A stretch of DNA of 64,000 nt from Bacteroidia bacterium (GTDB lineage: Bacteria > Bacteroidota > Bacteroidia > NS11-12g > UBA955): the NCBI GenBank assembly GCA_023228875.1, contig JALOAG010000003.1, positions 124,001-188,000 of the forward strand, in the 5' to 3' direction. Both the position numbers and the translations under genes were made by a program. The notes under the pieces were generated by a model, which searched no databases, was not told where the DNA came from, and saw only the letters and a list, made by a program, of their open reading frames with translations. Below, in pieces: positions 1 through 8,442 of this stretch (positions within the stretch are counted from its first letter, which is position 1; each line of letters starts with the position of its first letter).

Positions 1-59
1 GCAAAATTTTTCATGTGAATAGTTGTCAATACTGATGACAAGTGCGAACAAAAATTCAA

Positions 60-569
60 CTAAAGTTTTGGCTTCTTAAATACCGGTACGGTTGAGCAAG
101 GTTCACCAAACATGAGAGATTGAACATGAGGCAATAGCATATTGGTTATTTCAACATAAGCGGCTTCTGAAATTTTGATTTTGCTGCAACCTTTAATTAC
201 CAATTTTGCATTGTGATAATCTTGAGAGTTAATGTGTTTGTGCAAATTCTCAAGTAAGAGTATGGTTTCTAATGTATCTAAATTCCCAAAAACAACTTTT
301 TTGGCAATCCCGTTTAATTTACTTGCAACGAGCATATATGCCCAAGTCGGCACGATTGCATCTGCTGTGCATGTTATTGCGACATATTTGTTTGCAAATT
401 CTTGCCAATCATTTGTTTTGATATAGTCTCTAAACTCTTTTTCTTTCAGTATTAAGCCCATGTAGAGATTTTCCCTTAAGTCAATCAATACGCGCTCTCC
501 GGCTGGATAGTATTGCTCTAAATCCAAAGTGATAATGCCACTTGCCTGAATTTTGTTTACGATTTCCAT
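60..569 (-). CDS. DUF2480 family protein
   Basis: A 169-residue protein that I recognise as the DUF2480 family, which is largely confined to Bacteroidota and has no assigned biochemical role. The opening stretch (MEIVNKIQASGIITLDLEQY) and the following GERV-DL, GLILKEKEFRDY and NDWQEFANKYVAI blocks fit family members. No signal peptide or membrane segment is visible, so it is probably cytoplasmic. A TACCTTTG promoter box ends 8 nt before the ATG and supports this start. It is transcribed divergently from the lipoprotein gene at 736. The family call is from memory and the function is unknown. Confidence 0.8.
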   Translation of the reverse strand: MEIVNKIQASGIITLDLEQYYPAGERVLIDLRENLYMGLILKEKEFRDYIKTNDWQEFANKYVAITCTADAIVPTWAYMLVASKLNGIAKKVVFGNLDTLETILLLENLHKHINSQDYHNAKLVIKGCSKIKISEAAYVEITNMLLPHVQSLMFGEPCSTVPVFKKPKL

Positions 570-577
570 CAGTTGTG

Positions 578-585
578 CAAAGGTA
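578..585 (-). promoter_or_regulatory. -7 promoter box TACCTTTG for the DUF2480 gene
   Basis: On the minus strand the sequence reads TACCTTTG, matching the Bacteroidota TAnnTTTG box, with 8 nt to the ATG. A TTTG occurs 23 nt further upstream as a possible -33 element. The 5' leader would be only a few nucleotides long. Confidence 0.6.
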
Positions 586-671
586 TAGAATTTCTAACCT
601 GTGTAGTTCAAACAGTTTTGGGTGAATAGGTTTTGAAAATTAAAAACACCCTAATATTACGCCAAAGGAAG

Positions 672-701
672 TTGTAAAACAGACTCTTTCAATTACTTTT
701 G
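672..701 (+). promoter_or_regulatory. Promoter of the lipoprotein gene at 736 (TTG-N19-TACTTTTG)
   Basis: TTG at 672-674, a 19-nt spacer and TACTTTTG at 694-701 give one of the few complete -33/-7 matches in the window. The predicted leader before the ATG at 736 is about 30 nt. Confidence 0.65.
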
Positions 702-735
702 GCAGGTTAAAAGACTATTACTAATCAATCACAAA

Positions 736-1293
736 ATGAAACAAATTGCAACCATCTATCTAAGCATAGCCACGCTCTTTATGGCATGTGGCAGACCTGC
801 ACCGCACACCGGAGAAGCAACTGAAGTGGCAAAGAAAGAATGGAAAACCCATGAAAACTCAATTTACTCCATTCAATATCCCAAAGATTGGACTTTAGAT
901 GAAACGGGGAAGATGGGGGCAGTTTTTGTGTTATTCTCTCCTGAACTTTCCGATCCTACTCAATTTAGAGTAAATATCAACTTGATAACAGAAGATCTGA
1001 GCCAACGTAATATTGGTATTGATGAATACATGCAGCTATCAGAAGACGCGCTCAAAGAGTATATTGCAGATGTTAAAATCATAGAGAATAAAAGAATTTC
1101 CAGAGATAAAGGTGTATATCATAAACTGGTTTTCTCAGCGGTAAATCAAGGTGCAAAACTGAAATGGGAGCAGCATTTTCATTTGAAAAATCAGACAGCT
1201 TATGTGTTAACACTGACAAGCGATGAAGCCAATTTTGATAAATTTAAAGACGTAGGCGAAACAGTATTGCAATCTTTTGTATTAAAGGATTGA
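736..1293 (+). CDS. Lipoprotein with a PsbP/DcrB-like (DUF1795-type) domain
   Basis: A 185-residue secreted lipoprotein. Residues 1-18 form a signal peptide ending in the lipobox LFMAC, so Cys18 would be acylated. The rest (YSIQYPKDWTLDE near residue 47, then an alternating beta/alpha pattern ending ETVLQSFVLKD) resembles the small PsbP/DcrB/DUF1795 fold found in many bacterial lipoproteins; this is a fold-level resemblance, not a functional assignment. It has its own promoter. It is probably monocistronic, because the next region is a decayed restriction gene. Confidence 0.7.
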   Translation: MKQIATIYLSIATLFMACGRPAPHTGEATEVAKKEWKTHENSIYSIQYPKDWTLDETGKMGAVFVLFSPELSDPTQFRVNINLITEDLSQRNIGIDEYMQLSEDALKEYIADVKIIENKRISRDKGVYHKLVFSAVNQGAKLKWEQHFHLKNQTAYVLTLTSDEANFDKFKDVGETVLQSFVLKD

Positions 1294-1354
1294 GGAGGGA
1301 AGGGAATCTTTTTGCTTATTTTGTAGAGTACAAATCTAGTGTGATGGATGCACA

Positions 1355-2100
1355 ATGAATTTATTGTTAAATCAAAAACTTTCAGAGAGTTATAAAAGTA
1401 AAGCTCGAATAGCGAGAGTGCTTACTGAGCAGTGGGTCTTCAATAATGCATATTGTCCCGGTTGTGGAAATCCTACTTTAATTTAATATGGAAATAATAA
1501 ACCCGTGGCTGATTTTTTCTGTAAACATTGTGCAGAACAGTTTGAATTATAGAGTAAGGGACGTAGCTTTGGAAAATTAATTGCTGATGGTGCTTATTCC
1601 ACTATGATTGAACAGATTACTGCAGATAATAATCCGAATTTTTTCTTTCTTACTTATTCAAGAGATTGGGTGATGAATGATTTTTTTTAATCCCAAAACA
1701 GTTTTGTACCCCCGAAATGAATATCAAAAGACCGCCCCTGCCAAAGACTGCAAGAAGAGCAGGTTGGGTTAGTTGTAATATTGATATTTCTAAAGTCTCG
1801 GAAGCGGAGAAGGTGCTCATAGTAAGAAAATCAAAAATTATCAATCGTGAAATAGTAAAAGAAACATTTAATAAAACTTTATTTCTCAGGTCATCAAGTA
1901 AAGAAGCAAAAGGCTGTATTTTGGATATATTGGCGTGTGTTGATGCAATTAAAAAGGAGACATTTACTCTTGATGAAGTATATAAATTTGAGGAAGATTT
2001 AAAGAAAAAATATCACAACAATAACTTTATTAAAGATAAAATCAGACAGCAACTTCAAGTTCTCAGAGATAAAGGAATCATTGAGTTTGTTAGTCGTTGA
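1355..2100 (+). pseudogene. Decayed DpnI-type methyl-directed restriction endonuclease (dpnC-like)
   Basis: Reading from ATG 1355, the peptide aligns along its whole length, without gaps up to about residue 110, with my memory of Streptococcus DpnI, which cuts Gm6ATC. The relic keeps YCPGC and FCKHC, the two halves of the zinc site, and VADFFC with the active-site Asp. It has three lesions. TAA at 1484-1486 is codon 44. TAG at 1550-1552 is codon 66, where DpnI has the lysine of its D-(E-L-K) nuclease motif. A frameshift lies in the T8 run at 1681-1688, where one more T restores the frame. The C-terminal winged-helix part (1717-2100, from RPPLPKTARRAGW to LRDKGIIEF) is still open. An intact dpnD-like gene follows 19 nt downstream. 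The nuclease is almost certainly inactive; the last 127 codons could in principle still be expressed as a DNA-binding fragment. Confidence 0.88.
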
Positions 2101-2119
2101 CAATATAAAAAAATAGAAT

Positions 2120-2290
2120 ATGGAAATGTTTAAAATTGAAGTACAGGAGTTTTTATCAAGAATAATTGAAGTGGAAGCTGAAACAAAAGATGAAGCGATT
2201 TCAAAGGTGCTTCAATTGTATAGGGATGAAGAAATTGTTTTAGATTTATATGATTATGTGTTGACGGAAATTGACGAGTATATTGATTAA
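2120..2290 (+). CDS. dpnD: DpnD/PcfM-like small protein
   Basis: A 56-residue protein that matches the DpnD/PcfM-like family. The signature runs FKIEVQEFLSRIIEVEAET, then KDEAISKV, then EEIVLDLYDYV. In the classical DpnI cassette dpnD follows dpnC, the endonuclease gene, and its role is unknown. Here it sits 19 nt after the end of the DpnI-like relic, so the cassette order is conserved. It is acidic and has no signal peptide. The ATG at 2120 is followed by a second in-frame ATG at codon 3, and either could be used. The frame is intact even though the neighbouring nuclease has three lesions. Confidence 0.82.
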   Translation: MEMFKIEVQEFLSRIIEVEAETKDEAISKVLQLYRDEEIVLDLYDYVLTEIDEYID

Positions 2291-2374
2291 ATTTTACATT
2301 GCATTAGCATTTTTCTACATTTATTCTGCTGTCTTATCGCTAAAATAATTATAAGACTGTGCTGGCTTTAGAGA

Positions 2375-4510
2375 ATGTTTTGGGCAACAATTATGCAATC
2401 CCAAATCCCTTATTTTTGCCGCATCGAACTTTATCTGCAATACAGTTACTGGTGGTTAGTTGTAATTCTTATGATAACAGGAGTGGCAACTTGGTGGCTC
2501 TATCCAAAAGCGAAAGGAAATTCTAAAACAGATATTCTGTTTTGTTGGATTAAGCGAGTATGCAGATTTGGCGGGCTTTTTCTTTTGTTGTTATTGCTGC
2601 TTTCACCTGTGTTAAAGTTTTTGAGTCATGAGCAAGAAAAACCCTTGCTATTATTTTACTTGGACGATTCCCATAGTATAAAGGCAGTGGATTCGGTAGC
2701 AGCAACACAATTTCATCAGCAATGGGAGCAGTTTGCAGACCACATGCAAGGCGACTTTGATGTGCGAAAATTCTACTTTACGAGCGAAGTAAAAGATAGT
2801 TTTTCGGGATTTAATGGCAGAAAAACCCGCATGGAAGCTCCGACTGAGTACACACGGTCTGCATTTAAAAGAAAAAATACAGGGGCAATGATTGTGGCAT
2901 CTGACGGTATTCTGAACGCAGGGATTAATCCTGTATATGCTCCTTTAGGTGATGATATTGCTGTGTTTACGGTGGGGTTGGGTGATTCAACACAGAAGAG
3001 AGATGTGTTGGTGAAAGAAGTGAATCACAATAGCTTGGTTTTTCTCAATAATGCTTTTACGGTTGTTGCCCATATTCAGGCTTTTGGATTTGAAGGAAAA
3101 TCGGTCAAAGTAAGTCTTTTGCATGGAGGGAATGAAATACAATCATCAAATCTTACTTTCAGCTCATCTAATGATTATAAAACCATTGAATTTGTTGCTA
3201 ATGCTGATAAACCGGGCTATCAGCGATATGCAGTTCAAGTGAGCGCTTTAGAAGAAGAACAAACCTTGACGAATAACCAAAAAGACTTTTTTGTTGAAGT
3301 CATAGACGGGAGAGAAAAAATTCTTTTGTTGTATCAATCGCCACATCCTGATGTGAATGCAATGGCGAGTGCATTGGCGGGTAATAAGAACTTTGAAGTC
3401 AAAACAATGTTTGCACAAGATGCGGAAGAAGCAGATTTGAAGGATGTGAGTTTGGTGATAGGCAATCAATTTCCATCGCGAAACAACAAGGATGCAAAAT
3501 TGATGACGTTGATTCGTAATAAAAAAATTGCGTTTTGGGGTGTAATTGGAGGGCAAAGTCCGGTGGATCAACTATCTGTAGTATTGCCGGAACTCAGTAT
3601 TGTGCGCAGGGGAAACTCTTGGAACGAAGCACAGTTAAGCATTAATTCTCATTTTAATGCTTTTTCTTTTTCTGAAAAACTATTGGAGCAACTACCGGAT
3701 TGGTCTCCACTCTTTGCACCTTTTGGACAATATCGCAGTAAGTCAAATATGGAAGTGCTTGGGTATCAAGCCATCAGTAAGATTGCAACGGAATACCCCT
3801 TAATTGCTTTTACTGAAAATGACGGAGTAAAATCTGCATGGACGTTTGGAGAAGGTGTTTGGCGTTGGCGCATCAATGATTATGCGAGAAACAACAGCCC
3901 GGAATTGTTTGATGAATTATTCAATAAGATTGCTCGTTTCTTGATGATTAAAGAAGATAAACGAAGGTTTAGAGTGTATCCTATAAAGAATGAATTTGAG
4001 GAAGACGAGTCTGTGCGTTTTCAAGGGGAACTTTTTAATCAAAACTTTGAACCCATACAAGATGCTGAGATTGTGGTATCGTTGACAAATGAGGCAGGTA
4101 AAGATTTTACGTTCAGAATGAGCAATGCCGGTGCAAATGCCGGATATGATTTGGATGCAGGTAACTTTGAGGTAGGTTATTATAAATACAGTGCATCTGT
4201 AACAGGAAGGACGGAGTTTGAGAAAGTGAAAGGAGGTTTTTTAATCAAACCATTGCAAATCGAGCTTACACAATTACGTGCTGATTTTGGGCTTTTAAGA
4301 GAATGGGCAGCAAAGTCAGATGGTGCATTTTTTAATCGAGACCAATGGGATGAATTAGAAAAAGCCATCCGAAATGACCCTCGAATCAAACCGTTGATAA
4401 AAACAAAAACTAAAATTGAAGAACTGATAAAAATTGAAAATCTGCTCTTGATCATTGCCTTGCTTTTTGGTTTAGAATGGTTTATGAGAAAATGGGAAGG
4501 CGCATACTGA
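2375..4510 (+). CDS. VWA-like membrane protein with a periplasmic domain
   Basis: A protein of up to 711 residues. Two N-terminal membrane segments (about residues 27-44 and 65-82) are followed by a VWA-type domain with a D-x-S-x-S motif (DDSHS) and a downstream ASDG. A long extracytoplasmic region follows, then a last membrane helix near the C terminus (LLLIIALLFGLEWFM). Similar proteins of unknown function are common in Bacteroidota. The start is uncertain. ATG 2375 and ATG 2393 add about 24 or 18 residues before the first helix. However, a TATTTTTG promoter box lies inside this extension at 2411-2418, and 4 nt later the frame reads ATC-GAA-CTT-TAT (IELYLQYSYWW), where relatives would be expected to begin. 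The outermost canonical start is given here. Confidence 0.75.
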   Translation: MFWATIMQSQIPYFCRIELYLQYSYWWLVVILMITGVATWWLYPKAKGNSKTDILFCWIKRVCRFGGLFLLLLLLLSPVLKFLSHEQEKPLLLFYLDDSHSIKAVDSVAATQFHQQWEQFADHMQGDFDVRKFYFTSEVKDSFSGFNGRKTRMEAPTEYTRSAFKRKNTGAMIVASDGILNAGINPVYAPLGDDIAVFTVGLGDSTQKRDVLVKEVNHNSLVFLNNAFTVVAHIQAFGFEGKSVKVSLLHGGNEIQSSNLTFSSSNDYKTIEFVANADKPGYQRYAVQVSALEEEQTLTNNQKDFFVEVIDGREKILLLYQSPHPDVNAMASALAGNKNFEVKTMFAQDAEEADLKDVSLVIGNQFPSRNNKDAKLMTLIRNKKIAFWGVIGGQSPVDQLSVVLPELSIVRRGNSWNEAQLSINSHFNAFSFSEKLLEQLPDWSPLFAPFGQYRSKSNMEVLGYQAISKIATEYPLIAFTENDGVKSAWTFGEGVWRWRINDYARNNSPELFDELFNKIARFLMIKEDKRRFRVYPIKNEFEEDESVRFQGELFNQNFEPIQDAEIVVSLTNEAGKDFTFRMSNAGANAGYDLDAGNFEVGYYKYSASVTGRTEFEKVKGGFLIKPLQIELTQLRADFGLLREWAAKSDGAFFNRDQWDELEKAIRNDPRIKPLIKTKTKIEELIKIENLLLIIALLFGLEWFMRKWEGAY
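2411..2418 (+). promoter_or_regulatory. -7 promoter box TATTTTTG inside the 5' end of the VWA-like gene
   Basis: TATTTTTG lies within the N-terminal extension of the frame opened at 2375. Its last base is 4 nt before the in-frame ATC at 2423. The spacing equals that seen for gpmI (4 nt) and is close to pdxH and tolC (5 nt). No good -33 TTG is seen at the usual distance. Confidence 0.45.
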
Positions 4511-4583
4511 GCACAATTGAAGCAATTTTGGAGTCTGAAAATAATCTTGCAGGTTTTTTAATTTCATGCAAATTTGTAGCCCT

Positions 4584-6488
4584 ATGAATTTATTTCGCAA
4601 CGGAAGGGTAACAAAGGCGATGTTACTCTTTTCTTCTCTTGCATTGTCTTCAACGCTTTTTGGACAATCTGACACTTCCTCACAGCTTATTGATGACGTT
4701 ATTATTCAAAGTGAAAGGATTCAAATTCCTTTTAATAAACAAAACCGCGACATTGTGATTTTGGATGCAAAAACGATTCAAACTTTGCCGGTGCAGTCAC
4801 TTGATGAGATTCTGGGTTATATCTCAGGATTAGACATAAGACAACGTGGTCCTTGGGGTGGTCAAGCTGATGTGAGTGTAAACGGAGGAACATTTGACCA
4901 AACCTTGATTTTGCTCAATGGGGTTAAAGTCATTGATCCGCAGACTGGACACAACATGATGAACTTGCCAATCAGTCCTGATGCAATTGATAGAATTGAG
5001 ATTATGCGAGGTTCTGCTGCAAGTGCATACGGAATTAATGCAATCAGTGGAGTAATTAATATTGTTACAAAGAAACCCAATGCAAGCAATGTATGGGTTA
5101 ATGTAGGTTCCGGTTCTTCATTTGAGTCAGATACCTCTAATAGCATGCTGTATAGCGGTACTAACATAGGGGTGTCGGCAAGTTTTAATCATAAAAAAGT
5201 AAATCAATTTTTGTCTTTATATTCTCAAAATAGTTCAGGATATCGCTACAATACTGCGATGTCTAATCAGAAATTATTTTATCAAAATGAATTTGGATTG
5301 GGTGGAGAGAGTAAAATACAAATGATGGGCGGTTTTGTTTATAATGACTTTGGTGCTAATGCCTTTTATGCTGCACCGGGTGATATTGAATCGAAAGAGA
5401 CTGTGCAGACAGGAATTGCTGCGGTCAAAGGAGAGTTTAAGCTAAGTCCGCATTGGAAAATGCGTCCAATGTTGAGCTATCGCTATGGGTTTGATGATTA
5501 TTTATATACTCGCAAAAACCCTTCACTATATCGCAATCAACATTTTACACATGTAGTTGAAGGAGCTATTCATAATACATTGAAAAATCGTGTTGGAGTT
5601 TTTGGTATAGGAACTGAATATCGCTTGGAAACCATCAATAGCAACAGTCTTGGAAAAAGGAAAAGAGATAATGTTGGAGTATTTGTTAATTATAACTTTT
5701 CAAAAATTGAAAAACTTACTGCCAATGTTGGCGCATATCTTAACTACAGTGATTTTTTTGGATTGAAACTGTTGCCCTCTTTAGATGCAGGTTATCAACT
5801 CAATTCCCAATGGCGCATTTTTGCCAATATAGGCACAGGTACTCGTCTTCCCACCTATACTGACTGGTATTATAGGGGACCTCAGAACATTGGTAATAGC
5901 AATTTGATGCCAGAGAATGCAGTTCATTCAGAATTAGGGGTGAGATATAATAACAAAAGAAATTTCCAATCCTCAGTTATCGGTTTCTATCATGAAACAA
6001 ATGATTTTATAGATTGGGTCAAAGACAGTATAGCGGCACCTTGGCAACCGGAGAATTTTCAAACAATCAGGATGCCCGGAGTAACAGTGAATGCTGACTA
6101 TATTTTGTTTGTCAATGCAACAAAGAATACAGACAAGATTCAATTCGGATTGTCATATACCCGTTTAGAACCAACAATTGTAATTTTACAAGGCAATGAG
6201 AATCTGATTTCGCGTTATGCATTAGAAAACTTGACAGATCAACTTGTGATTCGTATGCAGTATAAGATGAAAGAAAAGTATTCAGTGATGGTTGCCGGAA
6301 GGTATGAACAAAGAGTACGTACTAAAGATTATGTGTTATTAGACGCCAAATTTGATGCAAGTTTTGGGAAAGTTAAAGCATATCTCAGTCTGAATAATCT
6401 ACTCAATGTAACTTATATTGAAGCGGGAGCAGTGCCTTTGCCAGGCAGATGGGCTGTTGTGGGTGTGCAATGGCAATTGAATAGGTAA
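4584..6488 (+). CDS. TonB-dependent outer-membrane receptor (BtuB/FepA-like)
   Basis: A 634-residue outer-membrane receptor. A signal peptide (residues 1 to about 28, ending STLFGQS) is followed by a plug domain with the typical features: IVILDAKTIQTLPVQSLDEIL, then ISGLDIRQRG, then RIEIMRGSAASAYGINAISG and VINIVTKK. A 22-strand-type barrel rich in aromatic strands fills the rest and ends YIEAGAVPLPGRWAVVGVQW. No carboxypeptidase-like N-terminal domain is present, so it is a simple receptor rather than a SusC type. The ligand (a vitamin, siderophore or metal chelate) cannot be told from sequence. I chose ATG 4584 over 4566 because it starts directly at the signal peptide. Confidence 0.88.
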   Translation: MNLFRNGRVTKAMLLFSSLALSSTLFGQSDTSSQLIDDVIIQSERIQIPFNKQNRDIVILDAKTIQTLPVQSLDEILGYISGLDIRQRGPWGGQADVSVNGGTFDQTLILLNGVKVIDPQTGHNMMNLPISPDAIDRIEIMRGSAASAYGINAISGVINIVTKKPNASNVWVNVGSGSSFESDTSNSMLYSGTNIGVSASFNHKKVNQFLSLYSQNSSGYRYNTAMSNQKLFYQNEFGLGGESKIQMMGGFVYNDFGANAFYAAPGDIESKETVQTGIAAVKGEFKLSPHWKMRPMLSYRYGFDDYLYTRKNPSLYRNQHFTHVVEGAIHNTLKNRVGVFGIGTEYRLETINSNSLGKRKRDNVGVFVNYNFSKIEKLTANVGAYLNYSDFFGLKLLPSLDAGYQLNSQWRIFANIGTGTRLPTYTDWYYRGPQNIGNSNLMPENAVHSELGVRYNNKRNFQSSVIGFYHETNDFIDWVKDSIAAPWQPENFQTIRMPGVTVNADYILFVNATKNTDKIQFGLSYTRLEPTIVILQGNENLISRYALENLTDQLVIRMQYKMKEKYSVMVAGRYEQRVRTKDYVLLDAKFDASFGKVKAYLSLNNLLNVTYIEAGAVPLPGRWAVVGVQWQLNR

Positions 6489-6498
6489 TGCAGTGTTT

Positions 6499-7140
6499 TT
6501 ATGGAAACAATCTGCTTTTAACCCATATCCCATCTTTTAAGTCATAGCAAATACGGTCGTGCAAGCGATTGCTTCTGCCTTGCCAAAACTCAAAATGAAA
6601 TGGAATAAGTCTGAAACCTCCCCAATGGTCAGGGCGCTTTATTTCACTTGGATTTTCTTTGTTTAATTTCTCAAATATTTCTTCCAATTCAGCACGGTTT
6701 TTAAGTGTCTGACTTTGTGCTGAAGCAATGGCTCCTAATTGACTTTCGTAAGGTCGAGAATGAAAATATTCATCACTTTCAGCAGCACTCACTTGTTCAA
6801 CCTTGCCTCTCACTCTGATTTGTCGAGCAATATCTAACCATAACAAGTTAATTGCTGCATAAGGATGTTGAATGAGTTCTTTGCCCTTGGATGAGTTGTA
6901 ATTTGTATAAAACACAAAACCACTATCCACGCCCTTAAGCAATACTGTTCTTAGGTTAGGATGTCCGCTTTCATCAACAGTAGCTAAATTGATGGCGTTG
7001 GGTTCTAAAATATGACATGCTAAAGCATGCTGAAACCAGTTTTCAAACTGTTTAAATGGATTGCTGTCGGCATCTTTTTCGTCAAAGGGAGCCTGCATAT
7101 AATTCTGTCTGAGGTTTTGAAGTGTTTCTTTGTCCAACAT
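6499..7140 (-). CDS. pdxH: Pyridoxamine/pyridoxine 5'-phosphate oxidase
   Basis: A 213-residue enzyme that oxidises pyridoxamine or pyridoxine 5'-phosphate to pyridoxal 5'-phosphate using FMN and oxygen. The family order is clear: N-terminal YMQAPFDEKDADSNPFKQF, FMN-site TVLLKGVDSGFVFYTNYNS and GKELIQHPYAAI, then FHSRPYESQLGAIASAQS. The C-terminal FWQGRSNRLHDR is followed by a terminal SRLFP, near the usual end. Length is normal. A TACTTTTG box ends 5 nt before the ATG, so the mRNA is likely leaderless. The gene converges with the TonB receptor, with 10 bp between stops and no obvious terminator, and diverges from mnmA. Confidence 0.95.
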   Translation of the reverse strand: MLDKETLQNLRQNYMQAPFDEKDADSNPFKQFENWFQHALACHILEPNAINLATVDESGHPNLRTVLLKGVDSGFVFYTNYNSSKGKELIQHPYAAINLLWLDIARQIRVRGKVEQVSAAESDEYFHSRPYESQLGAIASAQSQTLKNRAELEEIFEKLNKENPSEIKRPDHWGGFRLIPFHFEFWQGRSNRLHDRICYDLKDGIWVKSRLFP

Positions 7141-7145
7141 TCCTA

Positions 7146-7174
7146 CAAAAGTAGTACAGAACAGCCTATTTTTG
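7146..7174. promoter_or_regulatory. Back-to-back promoter boxes for pdxH (-) and mnmA (+)
   Basis: The minus-strand box TACTTTTG covers 7146-7153, 5 nt from the pdxH ATG. The plus-strand box TATTTTTG covers 7167-7174, 16 nt from the mnmA ATG. The two -7 boxes lie only 13 bp apart, so RNA polymerase bound at one would probably block the other. Confidence 0.6.
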
Positions 7175-7190
7175 CACTTGATTTTGGAGG

Positions 7191-8405
7191 ATGGAAAAGA
7201 ATTCTAATACAACAGTTGTAGTAGGACTTTCGGGAGGTGTTGATTCCTCTGTGGCGGCATTGTTGCTCAAGGAACAGGGGTACAATGTGATTGGTATTTT
7301 TATGAGAAATTGGAACGATTCCTCTGTGTTGATTGATGATGAGTGTCCTTGGGTCGAGGACAGTAATGATGCAATGTTGGTAGCAGATAAGCTGGATATC
7401 CCTTTCCAGACTCTTGATTTGAGTGAACAATATAAAGAACGCATAGTCGATTATATGTTTGCAGAATATGAAGCAGGTAGGACTCCCAATCCTGATGTTT
7501 TATGCAACCGTGAGATTAAGTTTGATGTGTTTTTGGAAGCAGCGATAAAGTTAGGGGCGGACTATGTTGCTACCGGACATTATTGCCAAAAGCAAGAGCA
7601 AATTGTTGATGGAAAGACAGTGTATTCGCTTATTGCCGGAGCAGATGCCAATAAAGACCAGAGTTATTTTCTTAGCCAAATCTCACAAGAACAGCTTGCA
7701 AAAATTCTCTTTCCTATAGGTCATTTGCAAAAGTCCCAAGTGCGGGAACTTGCTCATCAAGCAGACTTGGTAACAGCAGAGAAGAAGGATTCGCAAGGGC
7801 TTTGTTTTATTGGAAAAGTGAGTCTGCCTGATTTCCTTCAAAGAAGATTGGCTGTCAAGAAAGGGTTGGTCGTAGAGATTTCACCCGATTCGCCAGCGTT
7901 TCAAAGACGTTTGAATGAAAAACCTTCTGATGAACATTCTGAGGAGTTTTTAGAATGGCTCTGTCAGCGTTGGCATTTTGTGAAAGAAGATGGAAAAGTT
8001 ATCGGTGAGCAAAATGGCGCTCACTTTTATACAATAGGACAAAGAAGAGGACTGAATATTGGGGGGAAAGCGTTGCCATTGTTTGTATTAGCTACAGATG
8101 TAATTGAAAACGTGATTTATGTTGGACAAGGTGAGAATCATCCAGGACTTGCGGGCAAAGGGTTGTTTATGCAAGCCAAAGATGTTTCTTTTATTCGTGA
8201 GGATTTAGCTCCTGCATTGGGACAGGCTCTCGCTGTAAGGACACGTATTCGCTATAGGCAACCATTATTTGATGCTGCATTGGTTAGAAAGCCTAATGGT
8301 TATTATCTTGTATTTGACCACGAACATAATGCAGTAGCCCCGGGTCAGTTTGCTGCATTTTATCTTGAAAATGAATTAATAGGCAGTGGTGCGATTGCTC
8401 CATAG
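7191..8405 (+). CDS. mnmA: tRNA-specific 2-thiouridylase MnmA
   Basis: A 404-residue tRNA-modifying enzyme that installs the 2-thio group on wobble uridine 34 of Lys, Glu and Gln tRNAs. It has the PP-loop VGLSGGVDSSVAA at the N terminus and the catalytic Cys in PNPDVLCNREIKFD. The second persulfide-carrying Cys is in DSQGLCFIGKV, and the C-terminal domain has the typical TIGQRRGLNIGG. There is an extra segment of about 40 residues (PDSPAFQRRLNEKPSDEHSE) between the central and C-terminal domains; a longer MnmA is usual in Bacteroidota. GGAGG directly abuts the ATG and is too close to act as a Shine-Dalgarno site. Confidence 0.95.
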   Translation: MEKNSNTTVVVGLSGGVDSSVAALLLKEQGYNVIGIFMRNWNDSSVLIDDECPWVEDSNDAMLVADKLDIPFQTLDLSEQYKERIVDYMFAEYEAGRTPNPDVLCNREIKFDVFLEAAIKLGADYVATGHYCQKQEQIVDGKTVYSLIAGADANKDQSYFLSQISQEQLAKILFPIGHLQKSQVRELAHQADLVTAEKKDSQGLCFIGKVSLPDFLQRRLAVKKGLVVEISPDSPAFQRRLNEKPSDEHSEEFLEWLCQRWHFVKEDGKVIGEQNGAHFYTIGQRRGLNIGGKALPLFVLATDVIENVIYVGQGENHPGLAGKGLFMQAKDVSFIREDLAPALGQALAVRTRIRYRQPLFDAALVRKPNGYYLVFDHEHNAVAPGQFAAFYLENELIGSGAIAP

Positions 8406-8429
8406 TGAGCGTGATCTGACATTTTTTTG

Positions 8430-8437
8430 TATGTTTG
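8430..8437 (+). promoter_or_regulatory. -7 promoter box TATGTTTG
   Basis: TATGTTTG ends 5 nt before the ATG at 8443. This supports that start over the longer frame from 8386 and predicts a leaderless mRNA. Confidence 0.55.
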
Positions 8438-8442
8438 TCAAC

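Noticed and set aside
1484..1552. Alternative genetic code or stop read-through explaining TAA and TAG in the DpnI-like frame
   Set aside because: Long genes throughout the window end normally at TAA, TAG and TGA and contain none internally; a separate frameshift in the same relic also points to decay.
1681..1688. T8 homopolymer in the DpnI relic as a phase-variation switch
   Set aside because: Two nonsense codons upstream (1484 and 1550) would keep the gene off whatever the T-run length.
7186..7190. GGAGG before mnmA as a Shine-Dalgarno site
   Set aside because: It directly abuts the ATG with no spacing, so it cannot position the ribosome in the usual way.
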